From Colletotrichum lupini (Eukaryota > Ascomycota > Sordariomycetes > Glomerellales > Glomerellaceae), in NCBI RefSeq assembly GCF_023278565.1, contig NC_064682.1, positions 3,348,001 to 3,412,000 on the forward strand: a stretch of 64,000 nt of DNA. Reading direction: 5' to 3'. The first letter of the stretch is position 1. The number at the start of each line of letters is the position of its first letter. Of the stretch, positions 22,506 to 33,858 are shown piece after piece. The notes under the pieces were generated by a model, which saw nothing but the letters and a program-made list of their open reading frames with translations, did not search any database and was not told the origin of the DNA. Made by a program: the position numbers and the translations under genes.

Positions 22506-24632
22506 ATGCCTCCACACGATCAGGAGACATCTCTTAAGCCCACCAAGAGGATATCGTAAGCTGTAGTCTGCCTCACCGTAGAACACATGTGTCTAAACAG
22601 GTGAACAGTTGCAAGAGATGCCAGTACAGAAAAGTCAGTAACGTACAATCCTCTGCCCAACTCTTCGCTGAGACATCTCGCCAGTTCAAATGCTCCCGCA
22701 CCGAGCCATGCCAAAACTGCAGCACGTCTAATACGCCTTGCGAATACCGCCCTGTAGATCGTAAACGCGTCCCGGCCTCTCACGAGTACGTCGCGAGCCT
22801 CGAGTCCCGCATCTCATGGCTCGAGACGTTTGTTCAATCTCTCCGTGTCGCCACGCCAGAGCAGCGGGAGGAGATGCTCAACTCCACGGCAGCTGCAGAG
22901 GGAAAGCGCCATTCTCTTCCTAGTAGTTCTAACAAAGCTCAAGAAGAGATCCGGACGGATGAAGGAGCACCACTGGCACCAGGCAACTACATATCCCACC
23001 TCGGCATCCACGCCCGCTCAAGCGCAAACCTCGAGCTAGGCCTCGAAGGCTCCCTCATCTACCATGGCGCAACCTCCATCTTCCGCGTCGACCTCCCTTC
23101 CGCCTCCTCCAAAGACCCAAGGGATCCTGACAACACTACCGCCGCTCTCCTCCGAGGAGGCGGCATCGAAGCAAACTTCGAATCTGTAATGCAACACTTT
23201 GGCATCGACGGCCCATCCTCTCCCGCCGTTCTGCAGTCCCTAACCCAGTTCTTCCGCTGGCAATATCCGCACTTCATGTTCATCTACCGCGAGGCCTTTC
23301 TCCGTGACCATTTCAGCAATGACGGCGGTGAGGGTGATGCCAACAATGGTAGGAATAATAGAAAATACTGGTCCCCCGCGCTGCTCCTATCTATATGCGC
23401 CCTCGGCGCGCTGGTCAGCTTAGATACAAAAGCCTCGAGTGAGCGATTTTTCCTCGCGGCGGAGAGCATCATCATGGTGACCGGGCTCACGAGGCCGAGC
23501 GTCGCTACCGTCCAGGCGTTCCTATGTCTTGCGCTTTACGAGATTGGGAGGGGTAATTTGTCCAAGGGTTGGGGGTACTCTGGTGAGTACGCTACCCCGC
23601 GAGAGTCTCTCGAAATGCTTCGCTCGTGACAGGAGACTGACTAGACGTCTCACCAAGGAATCGCCTTCCGCATGGCCCAAGATCTCGGCCTCCAACGAGA
23701 CCCCAAAGGTTGGGTCCAACACGACTCATCCCTCGCAACACACGAAGACGTCGAGATACGGAGGAGAATCTACTGGGGCTGCTACATCTCCGACAAGCTC
23801 ATCAGTCTGATCCTCGGCCGGCCCGTGTACTTAGTCTACGATGACGCCGAGGTCCAGCCCATGGAAACACTGCCGTTTGTGACGCCCTCTCCTTCACCCT
23901 CGTCTCCGCCTCCCGTCCTCGTACAAAAGATGTAGTCTGTTAATGTCGATCCCAGAGAACCCCCCGAAATGAGTCTCTGGCGTCCCGTAGGCTTCGACGA
24001 AGAATACAGAGAATCCGCGCAAGCGAGCTCCATGATCCCATACCTCTACGAACAGATCCGCTTATCGCGAATCATCGAGAGAATGATGTCGACGCTCTTC
24101 TCTCCGCGCTCCAACCTAGACGACCTCGGTCGACGAGTCTGCTTCGATAATTTAAACCTAGACCTCAACCGGTGGCGCGAATCGCTGCCCGATTTTGCAA
24201 AATGGCAAAAATGGGGTGGATCGTCATCGAAGACAATACCAGGAGTATTGGCGTTGCAGTACGTCGGCCTTCCATGATGTGTGACCCTGTTCACTTCTAA
24301 AGAGATGAATTAGCCTCCAATTCCACAGTGTTCGCATCGCCTTGAACTATGATCAGGCCATTGCATCCCGGGGAAGCGACGCGGACGAAAAGCCGCAGTC
24401 TTATTGCGTCACATCCGCGCAGCACATCATCTCCCTGGTACGCACCTATCGAAGTCAGTATGGGCTTCAACATGCACCACTCGTGTTTGTATACGGCGCT
24501 GTCCAAGCGAGCCGCTCAGCCAAGGCATTTAACATCACAGAGGAGAGCCAGTATCTGACCCAGATGCTGGGAGAACTATCATCGGCTTGGAGCCTGTCAA
24601 GAGAAGTCATGGCCAAAGTATTGGACTGCTAA
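22506..24632 (+). CDS. Zn(II)2Cys6 transcription factor with fungal TF domain
   Basis: Exons 22506-22555, 22609-22633, 22685-23582, 23658-23878, 23936-24258 and 24314-24632 give 611 aa. Joining the first three restores a perfect binuclear zinc cluster, Cys18-x2-Cys21-x6-Cys28-x5-Cys34-x2-Cys37-x6-Cys44 (CKRCQYRKFKC then CQNC). A coiled-coil linker follows (YVASLESRISWLETFVQSLR). The fungal-specific regulatory domain has LLLSICALGALVS, the junction GYSGIAFRMAQDLGL and RRRIYWGCYISDKLISLILG. Introns are 51-75 nt. The first uses the second of two CAGs (22608); the nearer CAG would shift the frame. The fourth, 23879-23935, removes an in-frame TAG at 23933 and keeps frame but has a weak branch site. 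The fifth join gives LALHLQFH. It is a nuclear DNA-binding regulator; the targets are unknown, the adjacent aminotransferase being a candidate. Confidence 0.85.
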
Positions 24633-24850
24633 AGCTAAATACCCGCGAGAGTACACAAATCGGGCCCCATTCCCCATCCCGGCCTCCAGACTTGTTTATC
24701 CAGCTTTCACAGCAGTCACCATAGCCATCTGTGTTCTCCTTTTGGACCTCCACCCTTATTGATGCCAGCTTCCTTTGCACAGAGTGTCGTCATGATACCC
24801 CCTGCCAAACCATAGCTGCCATGTCTTCATCGGTGTGGTCTTGATACAAT

Positions 24851-26416
24851 TCAAACGTTCATCTGGTCGAAAGACTTCGCCCACAAGGTTTTGGCGTCGG
24901 CGGCGGTGTAGACCCGGAGCTTGGCGTCGGTGTCGGCCATGGTGTCGTTGGCGACTCTGCTCCACTGCTTCGGCTTGCTGTACTTGCAGCCGATGGCGAT
25001 GGTATCGAGGCGAGGAAGAGGAATCTCCTCCGCGCGAGTCTCGCAGAGATCTTCGATGATTCTCTTCACGTGCTCCTTGTGCGCAAGAACCGCGGGGGTC
25101 TTGGACGTGACTTTACCCGGGAACTTCACGGACGAAGCATCCAGGAAGAGCTTCTCCAGTCTGTCAGGAAGCTTCTCGGCAAGGTCGAGGTCGCCGAGGT
25201 CCTGGGCCTCGCGAACGAAAGCATCGATCTCAATGCGAAGCTCTCTAAGATTGTCCATCTTGGGAAGGCAGGTCAGGGTAAGACGGGGACCGAAGAAGTC
25301 TTCCTTGTTTCCGAAGAAGCGGATTGACAGGACTCGAAGCTCGGGGCAATACTTGGGCAAGACTCTGTTGATGTTCTGTCCAATCAAGTAGTTGTCTTTG
25401 TCTGGGATCGTCTCGACCTCGAGATGCTCAACCTTGGGGCAACGGCGGAGTAGAACGCAGAGGCTCGAGGCGGTCCAGTCGCTACCACGCAACAAGAGCT
25501 TCTTGAAGGGGAACTTGACGTCAGAACCACAGTGCATGAGAACGCTGGCCAGCTCGCCCTCGGGTCCCTTGAAACCGAAATCGACGAGCAGAGGCGAAGA
25601 AGCCGCAAGGGCCAAGGTGGGCTGAAAGACCTTGCCGAAGAAGGTCTGGCTGGATCTCTGGAGCCAGGTCTTGCTGATCAAGTCCAAGCTCGCCAGGGAA
25701 GGGAACAGAGGCGAGTAGTCGAGGTTGTTGGACGAATTAGGCGCAAGAATGCAGAGACCAGCAGTCAGAAAGCGGTCGGCAATGGAGAGGTAGTTGTCGG
25801 CGCGGATCGTGACGTGGTGAGTATTCTCCAAAAGGAACATGAAGAGACCCAGAATACACTGGAGGTTATCGGGGGCCTTGGTGCCGCAGGTAGCCTTGCA
25901 GAGGACAAGAAGCTGGCGATCACGCGCCGAAAGCTTGGAGTCATCAAGCTGAGTGAACGAGAACTGGCGGTAAAAGGAAGCCGCCGGATTCTTGCCGGTG
26001 AAGTTGTTCGTGTCGATGTTGATGAGCACGTCATGGATGAGCTTTCGGGTAGAAGGCTGCTCGATGAGGGTTCTGACAATGCAGGCAAGCTGCTGGGGAG
26101 TCTGGATTGGAGTGATAAAGTACAACTCGCGACGCGCAATGTCGTGGATGCGCTTGCTCACGAGGCAGAGGTTGCGAAGGTTCTCGCGGCCTCCGCCCGC
26201 GTGATCATGGCAGAGCGTAGTGATCATGCCGAGGACCTCGTTGGGCATGGTATCGAGGTTGTGACGGTTCATCTTGATCTTGATGAATTTGCGCTGTACA
26301 ATGACAGAGCGAGGAGCCTCAGGAGCCGACTCGTTTTCGGCGAGCTTCTGGGCGACAGCGGCTTTGATCTTGGCCACTAGATCGTCATAGATGGTCGAGT
26401 TCGCGGTGTCAGCCAT
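24851..26416 (-). CDS. F-box-like protein, 521 aa, paralogue of the 18.3-19.8 kb gene
   Basis: A single exon. A charged N-terminal extension (about residues 1-50, with a helical KIKAAVAQKLAENE) precedes an F-box-like motif (LDTMPNEVLGMITTLCHDH, then LRNLCLVSKRIHDIARRELY). Leu-rich repeats follow, such as CPKVEHLEVETI, CPELRVLSIRFFG and MDNLRELRIEIDAF. The pattern fits an SCF adaptor with Leu-rich substrate recognition. It shares several segments in order with the gene at 18259-19773 (LCLV, CIVRTLIEQPSTRKLI, LDDSKLSARDRQLLVLC). The start at 26416 (MADTANSTIY) is preferred; the frame stays open 89 codons further upstream, but that part is Ser/Pro/Phe-rich leader-like sequence. It is convergent with the Zn2Cys6 gene, 218 bp between stops. 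Confidence 0.75.
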   Translation of the reverse strand: MADTANSTIYDDLVAKIKAAVAQKLAENESAPEAPRSVIVQRKFIKIKMNRHNLDTMPNEVLGMITTLCHDHAGGGRENLRNLCLVSKRIHDIARRELYFITPIQTPQQLACIVRTLIEQPSTRKLIHDVLINIDTNNFTGKNPAASFYRQFSFTQLDDSKLSARDRQLLVLCKATCGTKAPDNLQCILGLFMFLLENTHHVTIRADNYLSIADRFLTAGLCILAPNSSNNLDYSPLFPSLASLDLISKTWLQRSSQTFFGKVFQPTLALAASSPLLVDFGFKGPEGELASVLMHCGSDVKFPFKKLLLRGSDWTASSLCVLLRRCPKVEHLEVETIPDKDNYLIGQNINRVLPKYCPELRVLSIRFFGNKEDFFGPRLTLTCLPKMDNLRELRIEIDAFVREAQDLGDLDLAEKLPDRLEKLFLDASSVKFPGKVTSKTPAVLAHKEHVKRIIEDLCETRAEEIPLPRLDTIAIGCKYSKPKQWSRVANDTMADTDAKLRVYTAADAKTLWAKSFDQMNV

Positions 26417-27229
26417 GGTGTCTTGGAGGCTTGGCTGCCGCGTGATGCGATGGAGGATTGAGGAAAAGAGAGTAGAGGAAGTTGTTGATGATGGGGGAAG
26501 AGTGAAAGGCGTTTGAGGTGCGCCGAAGATGGAATGATGAAATTCTAGAGTGACGAAGAGGCAAGGAGGAAACGCCAGGTGAAGTTTGAGAGAAAGGGCG
26601 AGGTGCCTTGGGGGTCCTTCTCTGCTTTGCTTCCGTTCCGGGCCGAGTCTGCCTCCTTCTTCATCGCGATGCCTCGAAAACAAGAGGAAACAACCCCCTT
26701 TGGGCCACTCAGAGGTCGTTGACCACGTGATGGGCGGTCAAACTAAACGGAAAGAGCCTTTCAAGAGGCTGCCTATCGAGGACGGGGACTAAAGTTACTC
26801 TCTTCCCGTGCCCGGGTTGGGGGTTGGAGGTGAGTTGTGGTAACTAAGTGTTGACGGGACGGGGCACTTGGACGGGAGGCGGGGACACAGTCTTGAAGTA
26901 TTGGAGAGACCCGGCAAAAGAATGACAAGGAAGCAATCCTCGAATCAAGAAGGCAGGGCATTGCTTTGTTAGAATAGAGCAGGCTGCGTCGAATGGAGTT
27001 GGCATATCCGCAGCCTGGGTTGCTGCAAAGTCTTTGATATCAAAGACTGGTTGGGCTGTTGAGAGTTGAAGAGACTTAAAGAGGCTTCAATGTATCTGAA
27101 AGTAAGTCAATACTGAACTGAAAAATGGGCACTTTGCTGATTGAAAACAGTCCCGTTGAGAGTTACCTTCACCTCGAGAGAAGCAGAGAGACGAATTATC
27201 CTCCGACTACTTGACCTCATCGCAAGAAA
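26417..27229. other. Intergenic region
   Basis: This is upstream DNA of the F-box-like gene (-) and downstream DNA of the dioxygenase gene (-). No gene was found. A CT/GA-rich stretch next to 26417 is probably the leader and promoter of the F-box-like gene. Confidence 0.5.
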
Positions 27230-28318
27230 TCAACCAGACAAACATCGAAACACGTCGGCCATAACTTCGCCCGCAAACGCAAAGTCCCTCTCTACCTTCT
27301 CGTTCAGGCCCCAAGCCTCCTGGCTGCCATCCAGCACCGTCGCCCTCCTCATATCCCTCCTATGGCCTCCGACCACTGGCGTCCCTCGATGGAGAGTACA
27401 AGTGTTATCCCACATGACCAAATCACCCACTTGCTTCCACGGAACAGAAACCATAAACTTGTCCTGCGTGGCGTGGCGGTAAAGGTACTCCAGCTTCTCC
27501 CTCCCTTCATCACCATCGAGACCTTCGATGTGGTGACAGTGCGACGGCACAAACAGGTTCATCTTCCCGCTCGCCGCATGGAGCTGGGCGATCTTGTGTT
27601 TAGACATTGGATGCTTCGCCGGCTCGAGCTTCGTAAAGAAGTCTGGACACGCCTTTTTGCGGGAATACCAGAACGAATGGCCGGCGACATAATCCTTGGA
27701 AATGAGTTCCTGCTTCCACTCCTCGGGGAGCCCATCCCACGCCGCCCGCGTATCGGCGAAGTCGGTATTGCCACCCGCCTCCAAAGGGGGAATCTCGTGG
27801 GCCAAGAGGATTGAGTAGCTTGCTCTCTGGGCGTTGAAGCTGCTGTCGACATGGAAGAGCGTATTTCCCTGCCCAAACGTCAGAGATGGTGCTCCCTCTC
27901 GAGTCCCCGCTTAGTTCGACACAAGTTGGGAAAGACATACCTTGCTGATCTGAGCACGCGGATCTTGAGAACTGATGACGTTGCCGGTGGCGTCGACGTT
28001 ACCCTGGTCTGTCAACTCGGGCAGACTCATCCGCGAAGGCCCGCCGGTGTCTTTGCGGCGTCCGAGTTCGCCGAAGAGGCTGGCGAAGGCGACGTGCCCT
28101 TTGTCGTCTAGGCCTGTTGCTGGGAATACTAGGACTCCATACTACACCTCGAATGATTAGCAACAAGTCTGAATGATTATGGAAAAGTTGTTAATGCAGA
28201 CCTTTGTGATGGCAGCTTGGATTTCTTGGAAGACGTCTTCTGTCAACGGCTTGGAGAAGTCTACCCCGCGGATCTCTGCTGCGAAGGTGCGATGGAGGGG
28301 TTCGATGGTGAGTGGCAT
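27230..28318 (-). CDS. TauD/TfdA-family Fe(II)/2-oxoglutarate dioxygenase
   Basis: Exons 28318-28202, 28141-27941 and 27868-27230 encode 318 aa. The N-terminus MPLTIEPLHRTFAAEIRGVD and the segment SKPLTEDVFQEIQ are typical of the fungal 2,4-D dioxygenase-like branch. The iron-binding facial triad is visible: HVD (His112, Asp114) at the start of exon 3 and the distal His266 in CTLHRGTPV. Arg280 or Arg281 (DMRRATV) is placed to bind 2-oxoglutarate. LLAHEIPPLEAGGNTDFADT is the conserved core strand. The introns are 60 nt (GTCTGC to GTGTAG) and 72 nt (GTATGT to GGGCAG). The family oxidises sulfonates, phenoxyacetates and related small acids with 2-oxoglutarate and oxygen; the substrate here is unknown. 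It is the last intact gene before the AT-rich block. Confidence 0.92.
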
Positions 28319-28892
28319 GTTGCCCAAACTTCTCTACGTTTCTCTGCTAACACAGCGATAGGTAGTAGCTCCCAAGCAATTCTAGTCTCAGTATTCGAGA
28401 TAGTAGGGACAAAGTTCAAGCCAGACAACCGAACTTCATGTCTTGGCAGTGGGATGTCATACTTAGCCTATCTCGAAAGCACCGCTTTTGAATTCGTCCA
28501 CTTCTATGGTCTATCTCCAATTCCCACTCGTCAATACGGATGGTCGATTCAGTTTCAAACCCATTCATCTCACCGCCCCACGAGCTCTTCATTTAAATTG
28601 ACCTTATCTGTAGGTTATCTCTCCCTTCACGAGTCAGACCCTGCCACCCCATATCATTAACAACGGCTATCACCAGTATAAGCTTTCCGTCGACAGGGCA
28701 TGTCCCTGTCCGAACGATGTCGTTTGCACTCCAATGGAATTTGGGACGACCGAGGTTCATCCCTTGTGTTCGTCTCTTGGGGCTTTCTACGGCAGACTGC
28801 AAGAGGCACTCCGCCAAAACACTTTTTTCATGTGTCAAAGCAGAAATCGTATTTTACGGTCACCCCACTACCCAGGATAGGGTCTAGACTAG
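28319..28892. other. Intergenic region up to the AT-rich block
   Basis: GC-normal DNA holding the presumed promoter of the dioxygenase gene. No other gene. Composition changes sharply at about 28,893. Confidence 0.55.
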
Positions 28893-31800
28893 TATAATAA
28901 CTTATAAATAGGGGTTATAGAGATTTTTAGCTTAAGAGATACTTTAATTTCGTAATATATTAGACCGTATAATAGTATATAAAATCGCGTAATATTATAC
29001 TTTAATATAAAAGTTTTTCTTTTTTTTATAACTTTATTATAGAAATAATTACTACTTTTTACCCTCTTATAAATAAAAATTACTTTTTATTTAAGTTATT
29101 AAACTAATAGCTCGCTTATAAATATTATAATATAGATTTATAATAACTTCTAATCTCTATATAAGACGTTACTAAACTAATTAACCTTATAATACCTTTT
29201 TATAAAGCTATTTTAAAACGACTAATTAATAATAATACTTATATAAGCTCTGCCTTTTTTATATAATAAGAACGTATAAACGTATAAGCTTTAATATTAA
29301 TAAAATCTCTTTTTACGGGCTTAAAAGAGCGAGAACGAAGTATTTAGTAAATAAAAAAAGAGCTAAAGTAATTATTAATAATTAATATCTCTATTATATT
29401 ATATAACGTATCCTTTTTTAAGAACGAACTTAACGGTTTCTAAATAACGACTTATACTAATATTTAAGTTATTAAGAAGTTTATTAGGAAAGTTTAGTTT
29501 AATCGCTTCTTAACGTTTATTTTATATCAAGATATAATACGATTTATTATTTTATATTTTAGAATAAACTAGTAAATTCTTTTAATAGAATAGATAATAT
29601 TTCTAATTAATATAAAAAATCCTTATAATATTTTAGAGTATTATAAAGTAGTGTATAAAGCTATAAGTTTAAAAAGATTCCTTTTTAAAGCTACGATCTT
29701 ATATAAAAAAAATAATTACTAACTTTTTATTATTTTTTAAACTAGAATTAAGTCGCTAGTTATTAAACCTTGGTTAATAAAAAAAGGAAAAGGTCGTATA
29801 AAGCTAATTATAATTAAAACTTTAAGTAAAACGACGTATAAAAATGTTCTAAAAACACGGTTTTTAATAAGTATTAGTATTAAACTAATAATAAAGATTA
29901 TAGAGGAATTGTTAGTTAAGTAAAAAAAGAAAATTATTAAAAAAGAGGTAAAGGCTAAGAAAAAGATTAAAAAGGATAAAAACAATAGGAAAGACGAGAT
30001 TATAATAGTTTAATAAGAAAATAAAGTTTATAATAATAAATAACTTAGTATATTATAAAGATAAAAACGAGTATTCTCGTTAGTAAATAGTTTAAAGTAA
30101 ATTATAATTATATTTATAATTCCTCTTCGTCCTTAGTATTGCTTATAATTACGAAGCTATTTAATATTCTAAAATTAATTCTAAAGTCTTCTAATCTCTA
30201 TTTAACCTATATAATACTACTTTATAGTTTACTAAGTAAAGTAACTTCTAGTTAGAGCTTATTATATATATACTACTTTAAATAAATACGAAGATATTAA
30301 TACGCTTTAAAATAAGGATAATTAGCCTTACTAAACTTCGTACTTTTAGTTAATATAGTTAGGGAGCCCTTAATAATTAAGGTATAAATTTATAAAGTAG
30401 CTTAAAGAAGATATATATTTAGATTATTACTATTTTAAATAGCGTTTAATAATTATTAAACTTAGTCTTAGTTAATTAGCTATATAAAGTCTTATATAGT
30501 TCGTAACGTAAGTTAATAGTATAGTTACTATAGCTAACTAGAAATAATATAAGGGCGACCTTTTTAATAACGAATTTAATAAGAGTTCTAAATTTATACG
30601 AAGTTAATAAAATTAGAACGAATTAGTAGTATATACGTAAATAGAAGTATAATCTAGTTAGAGAGTATATTTATATAGAATAGCCCTTAGAACTTAAGTA
30701 GTTAGAAGTATTTTTATAAACGTAAGTATACTTATATATACTAAGATATATATTACTTACTTACTAATATACTAATCTATTTTAATAAAGACGATTTTAC
30801 TAACTCTTAATCTTAACGTTATAAATACTTTTACTAAAGATTTAGTAATTACGGAATATAATTAGACTTTTTATTATTAAACGGTATTATAAAAAGTAGT
30901 AATAAATACTAAACATAAGAACAGTTTCTTTCCCTCGGTCTAAACGAACTCGTAATAGTATAAATCCCCGTTATTAAATAATAGTAAAATATTATATAAA
31001 TATATTCCGGGACGTATAAGTAGAAACCCTTATATAGAACTATATAATAAACCGCGAATAAGTATTAATACTAGTATAGATCTTAAATCTAAATAATAAA
31101 AGCTTATTATATATATTTAAAAACTAAATATAATTTAATTTAGGAGTTATAAACCCTTTATAACGGTACCTTATTTTACTTAACCGATCTTAAACTTATT
31201 ATAAAAAGGTTTTATAATATATAAAATATAATTTATCTCGGCTAATAATATAAGCTTATTAGCGAACTTATATATAAAGATACTCTTTATTATACCCTTT
31301 AGTACGGTAAGTAACTTTTAATATACTAAAAAAGAACTCTTTTAATTATTATTATATAATTACGAGCTATTTTAGTATTTATCGTTACTAAAGCTAATTC
31401 TATTAACGAAGTATTAATAATCCTATAGCCGTAATTATAAATCCTTTAAACTAGAGTTAAAAAAGGATATTTTTATTATTTAAGTATTATTAAAAGAATA
31501 ATTCTTAGATACGAATTAATAGATCTTTAGAAAAGACCGTACGCTCTTCTTATTATAAGTCCTATTTCGTAAGTTAACGTTTAAAAGTTCGCTTTATAAT
31601 TCTAGTACTAGAAACTATAAAAATATATATAATAATTATATTATAAATCTAATTACTCTCTAACTTTATAATAATGATCGTTTAATATAATAAAAGATTA
31701 ATACGCGGTTGTACTATTCTAAGAAAGTAGTAATATATAAAATAAGAAACTAAAAAAGAAATTTTAAATAAGGGGTAAATATTTATATATAATTATAATA

Positions 31801-33655
31801 ATATATAGGGGTATCCTTTTATTTATAAAGTCTTATAAATATATATATAGAAATATAGACGTTTATAGGGATCTATAACGCTAAAAAGGATAGAAAAGTA
31901 TATAATAATAATATATAATAAATAAAAGTTTTATAATTTTATTAGAAATGTTAAACTTTAGGGGGAGCTTTTATATAGTTAGTTACGGCCTTTTATAGGC
32001 TAAACTAAGCGCGTATACTCTAGTTTATAGTTAGTAAGTACCCTACGACTCCGTAGGGGCCTTATTACCCGAGTATTAAGCCTAACTATACTATATCTTA
32101 ATATATACTTATATAAACTCCTATACTATACTATATAAAAATATCGAATTAATTACTCTTTATTTAGAGTTTATATAAGTTAATAACGCTCCTTATAATT
32201 TTATATATTATTATATATACCCTTTTCGTTATTTTTAGCTTACTTAGTTACTTATTTAAGGGCTTTTATTATTATATAGAGGTATATAGTAGGGATAGTA
32301 CTTAGAGACTTAAATAGAGCGCTAATACGGACTTTATTACGGCCCTTATAATTACGACTGCGCTTAACGACCTTAATAAGTATATTACGAGTTAATATAA
32401 ACCGTTAGTAAGCTATAAATAGATATAAGGTAGTATAGGGTAATATATAAGTAATAACGGGAGGCGTAATGAGTATATACTCGTATATAATAAATATATA
32501 ATTATAATTAAAATAGCCCTTATTTATAAAAATAACGTAATTAATAAAAATGCCTTTACTAGCCTTATAACGGGCGCATAACTCGGTACTAGTCTTAGCG
32601 TTACTATATATAGTTATCTAAATAATATTAATAGCCTAAGTACGAGTTATAGTAATATTTAAAGGTATATAACGGCTATTCTTAGTAATCTTAGGGTTAA
32701 GCTTAATTTAATACTAGGGCTAGATTATATAGGTTAATATAGTAATATTAAATAGTATAGGGTAGTATATACTAACTTATATAATACTAAGGTTATAGAT
32801 CTAGTAAAAAGTCTTTAAAAGGGAAGATAAAGAGCTTATAAATAATATAAGAATCCGTATAATAAAGAAGCTATTATATAAAAGTATACGTATTAATAAG
32901 GAAGTAAGAGGTTATTTTATAAGACGTAAGGTTATTAGGGTACTACGTAGGTTAGTATATAGGAACTATTAGGAGCTATATACCCTTAATACGGGCCGGA
33001 ACGCTATATTAAGCGCTTATTATAAGTATTATATAGCGTACGTAATTATTAAAAAAGGGAGTATTTTATACGAAATTATTAGTATATATACGTAAATAGT
33101 TAATACTAAAGAAAAAAGTAAATAAAAAGAATTAAATTATAAATAGGTATATATACGTAATTATACTTATAATTACGCGTATATTAGCTTAAGAAAAAGC
33201 ATAATTACTAATTAGTAAAAATTGTACTAGTAATTGCGTATAAAATTGCTTAATTATACTTAATTAATATTTTTAATTAGTAAATTACGAATATTATACT
33301 TATAATTGCGTATATAATTAGGTAATAGTAATAAAAATAAAGTAGAAAAGGGTATAAAGTATAATAAAGCGAAATATAATCGCTAATAAGTAACTATAGG
33401 GGTATAGGTAAATTACTTACTTTACTTAAGGAATATTAGGTTAATTAAGAGGAAAAGGAAATTGATTAATAGTAGAAATTAATAAGGAGGATATGTCCCC
33501 TAGTTACCCTATTTTTATTAAATAGCATAACCGCCCTTACGTAACTATTACTACTTACGGTTATAAGTAATTCCTTATAATAATATATAGGATTTATTAT
33601 AATATTCATTTATATGTATAAGAAAGTCGTGCTATCAATGCTTAAAATTTATAGT
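28893..33655. repeat. AT-rich RIP-degraded repeat block, family unresolved
   Basis: About 4.8 kb of extremely A/T-rich, TA-dinucleotide-rich sequence with sharp edges against GC-normal flanks, as produced by repeat-induced point mutation of transposable elements. No long frame survives. I could not find matching terminal repeats or a target duplication at the edges, so it may be a nest of several fragments. The stretch from about 31,975 is slightly less degraded (for example CCCTACGACTCCGTAGGG at 32,040-32,057) and includes a decayed coding frame listed separately. Confidence 0.75.
32543..33112 (+). pseudogene. RIP-killed coding frame of unknown family
   Basis: Read in the frame GGC GCA TAA CTC GGT ACT AGT, the segment gives a continuous protein-like translation whose interruptions are almost all TAA or TAG. 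That fits C-to-T change of CAA and CAG codons. Segments such as TSLSVTIYSYLNN and LILGLDYIG look protein-like. I recognise no family; it could be a transposon protein or a duplicated host gene destroyed by RIP. The frame boundaries are approximate. Confidence 0.45.
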
Positions 33656-33858
33656 AGCCGTAGGTCTATTAGAAAGAACGGTTTTGGCAGAGTGCCTCTT
33701 GTAGTCTGCCGTACTTTCCGCCGCAGCCCGCCAACATCATCACCGATCTAAAAACCTCAACTCTAATCACCATTTTTGCAGGTTCCAAGTCGAGCCTTGA
33801 TTTGCCTCTCACCTTCAGCATTAATACTCAGCCAGGGACTCATACCCAGACTCCAGTC

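Noticed and set aside
29737..29985. 82-codon hydrophobic Phe/Ile/Leu frame suggesting a membrane protein
   Set aside because: Poly-A/T-rich sequence always yields Phe/Ile/Leu/Lys frames. No other evidence supports it.
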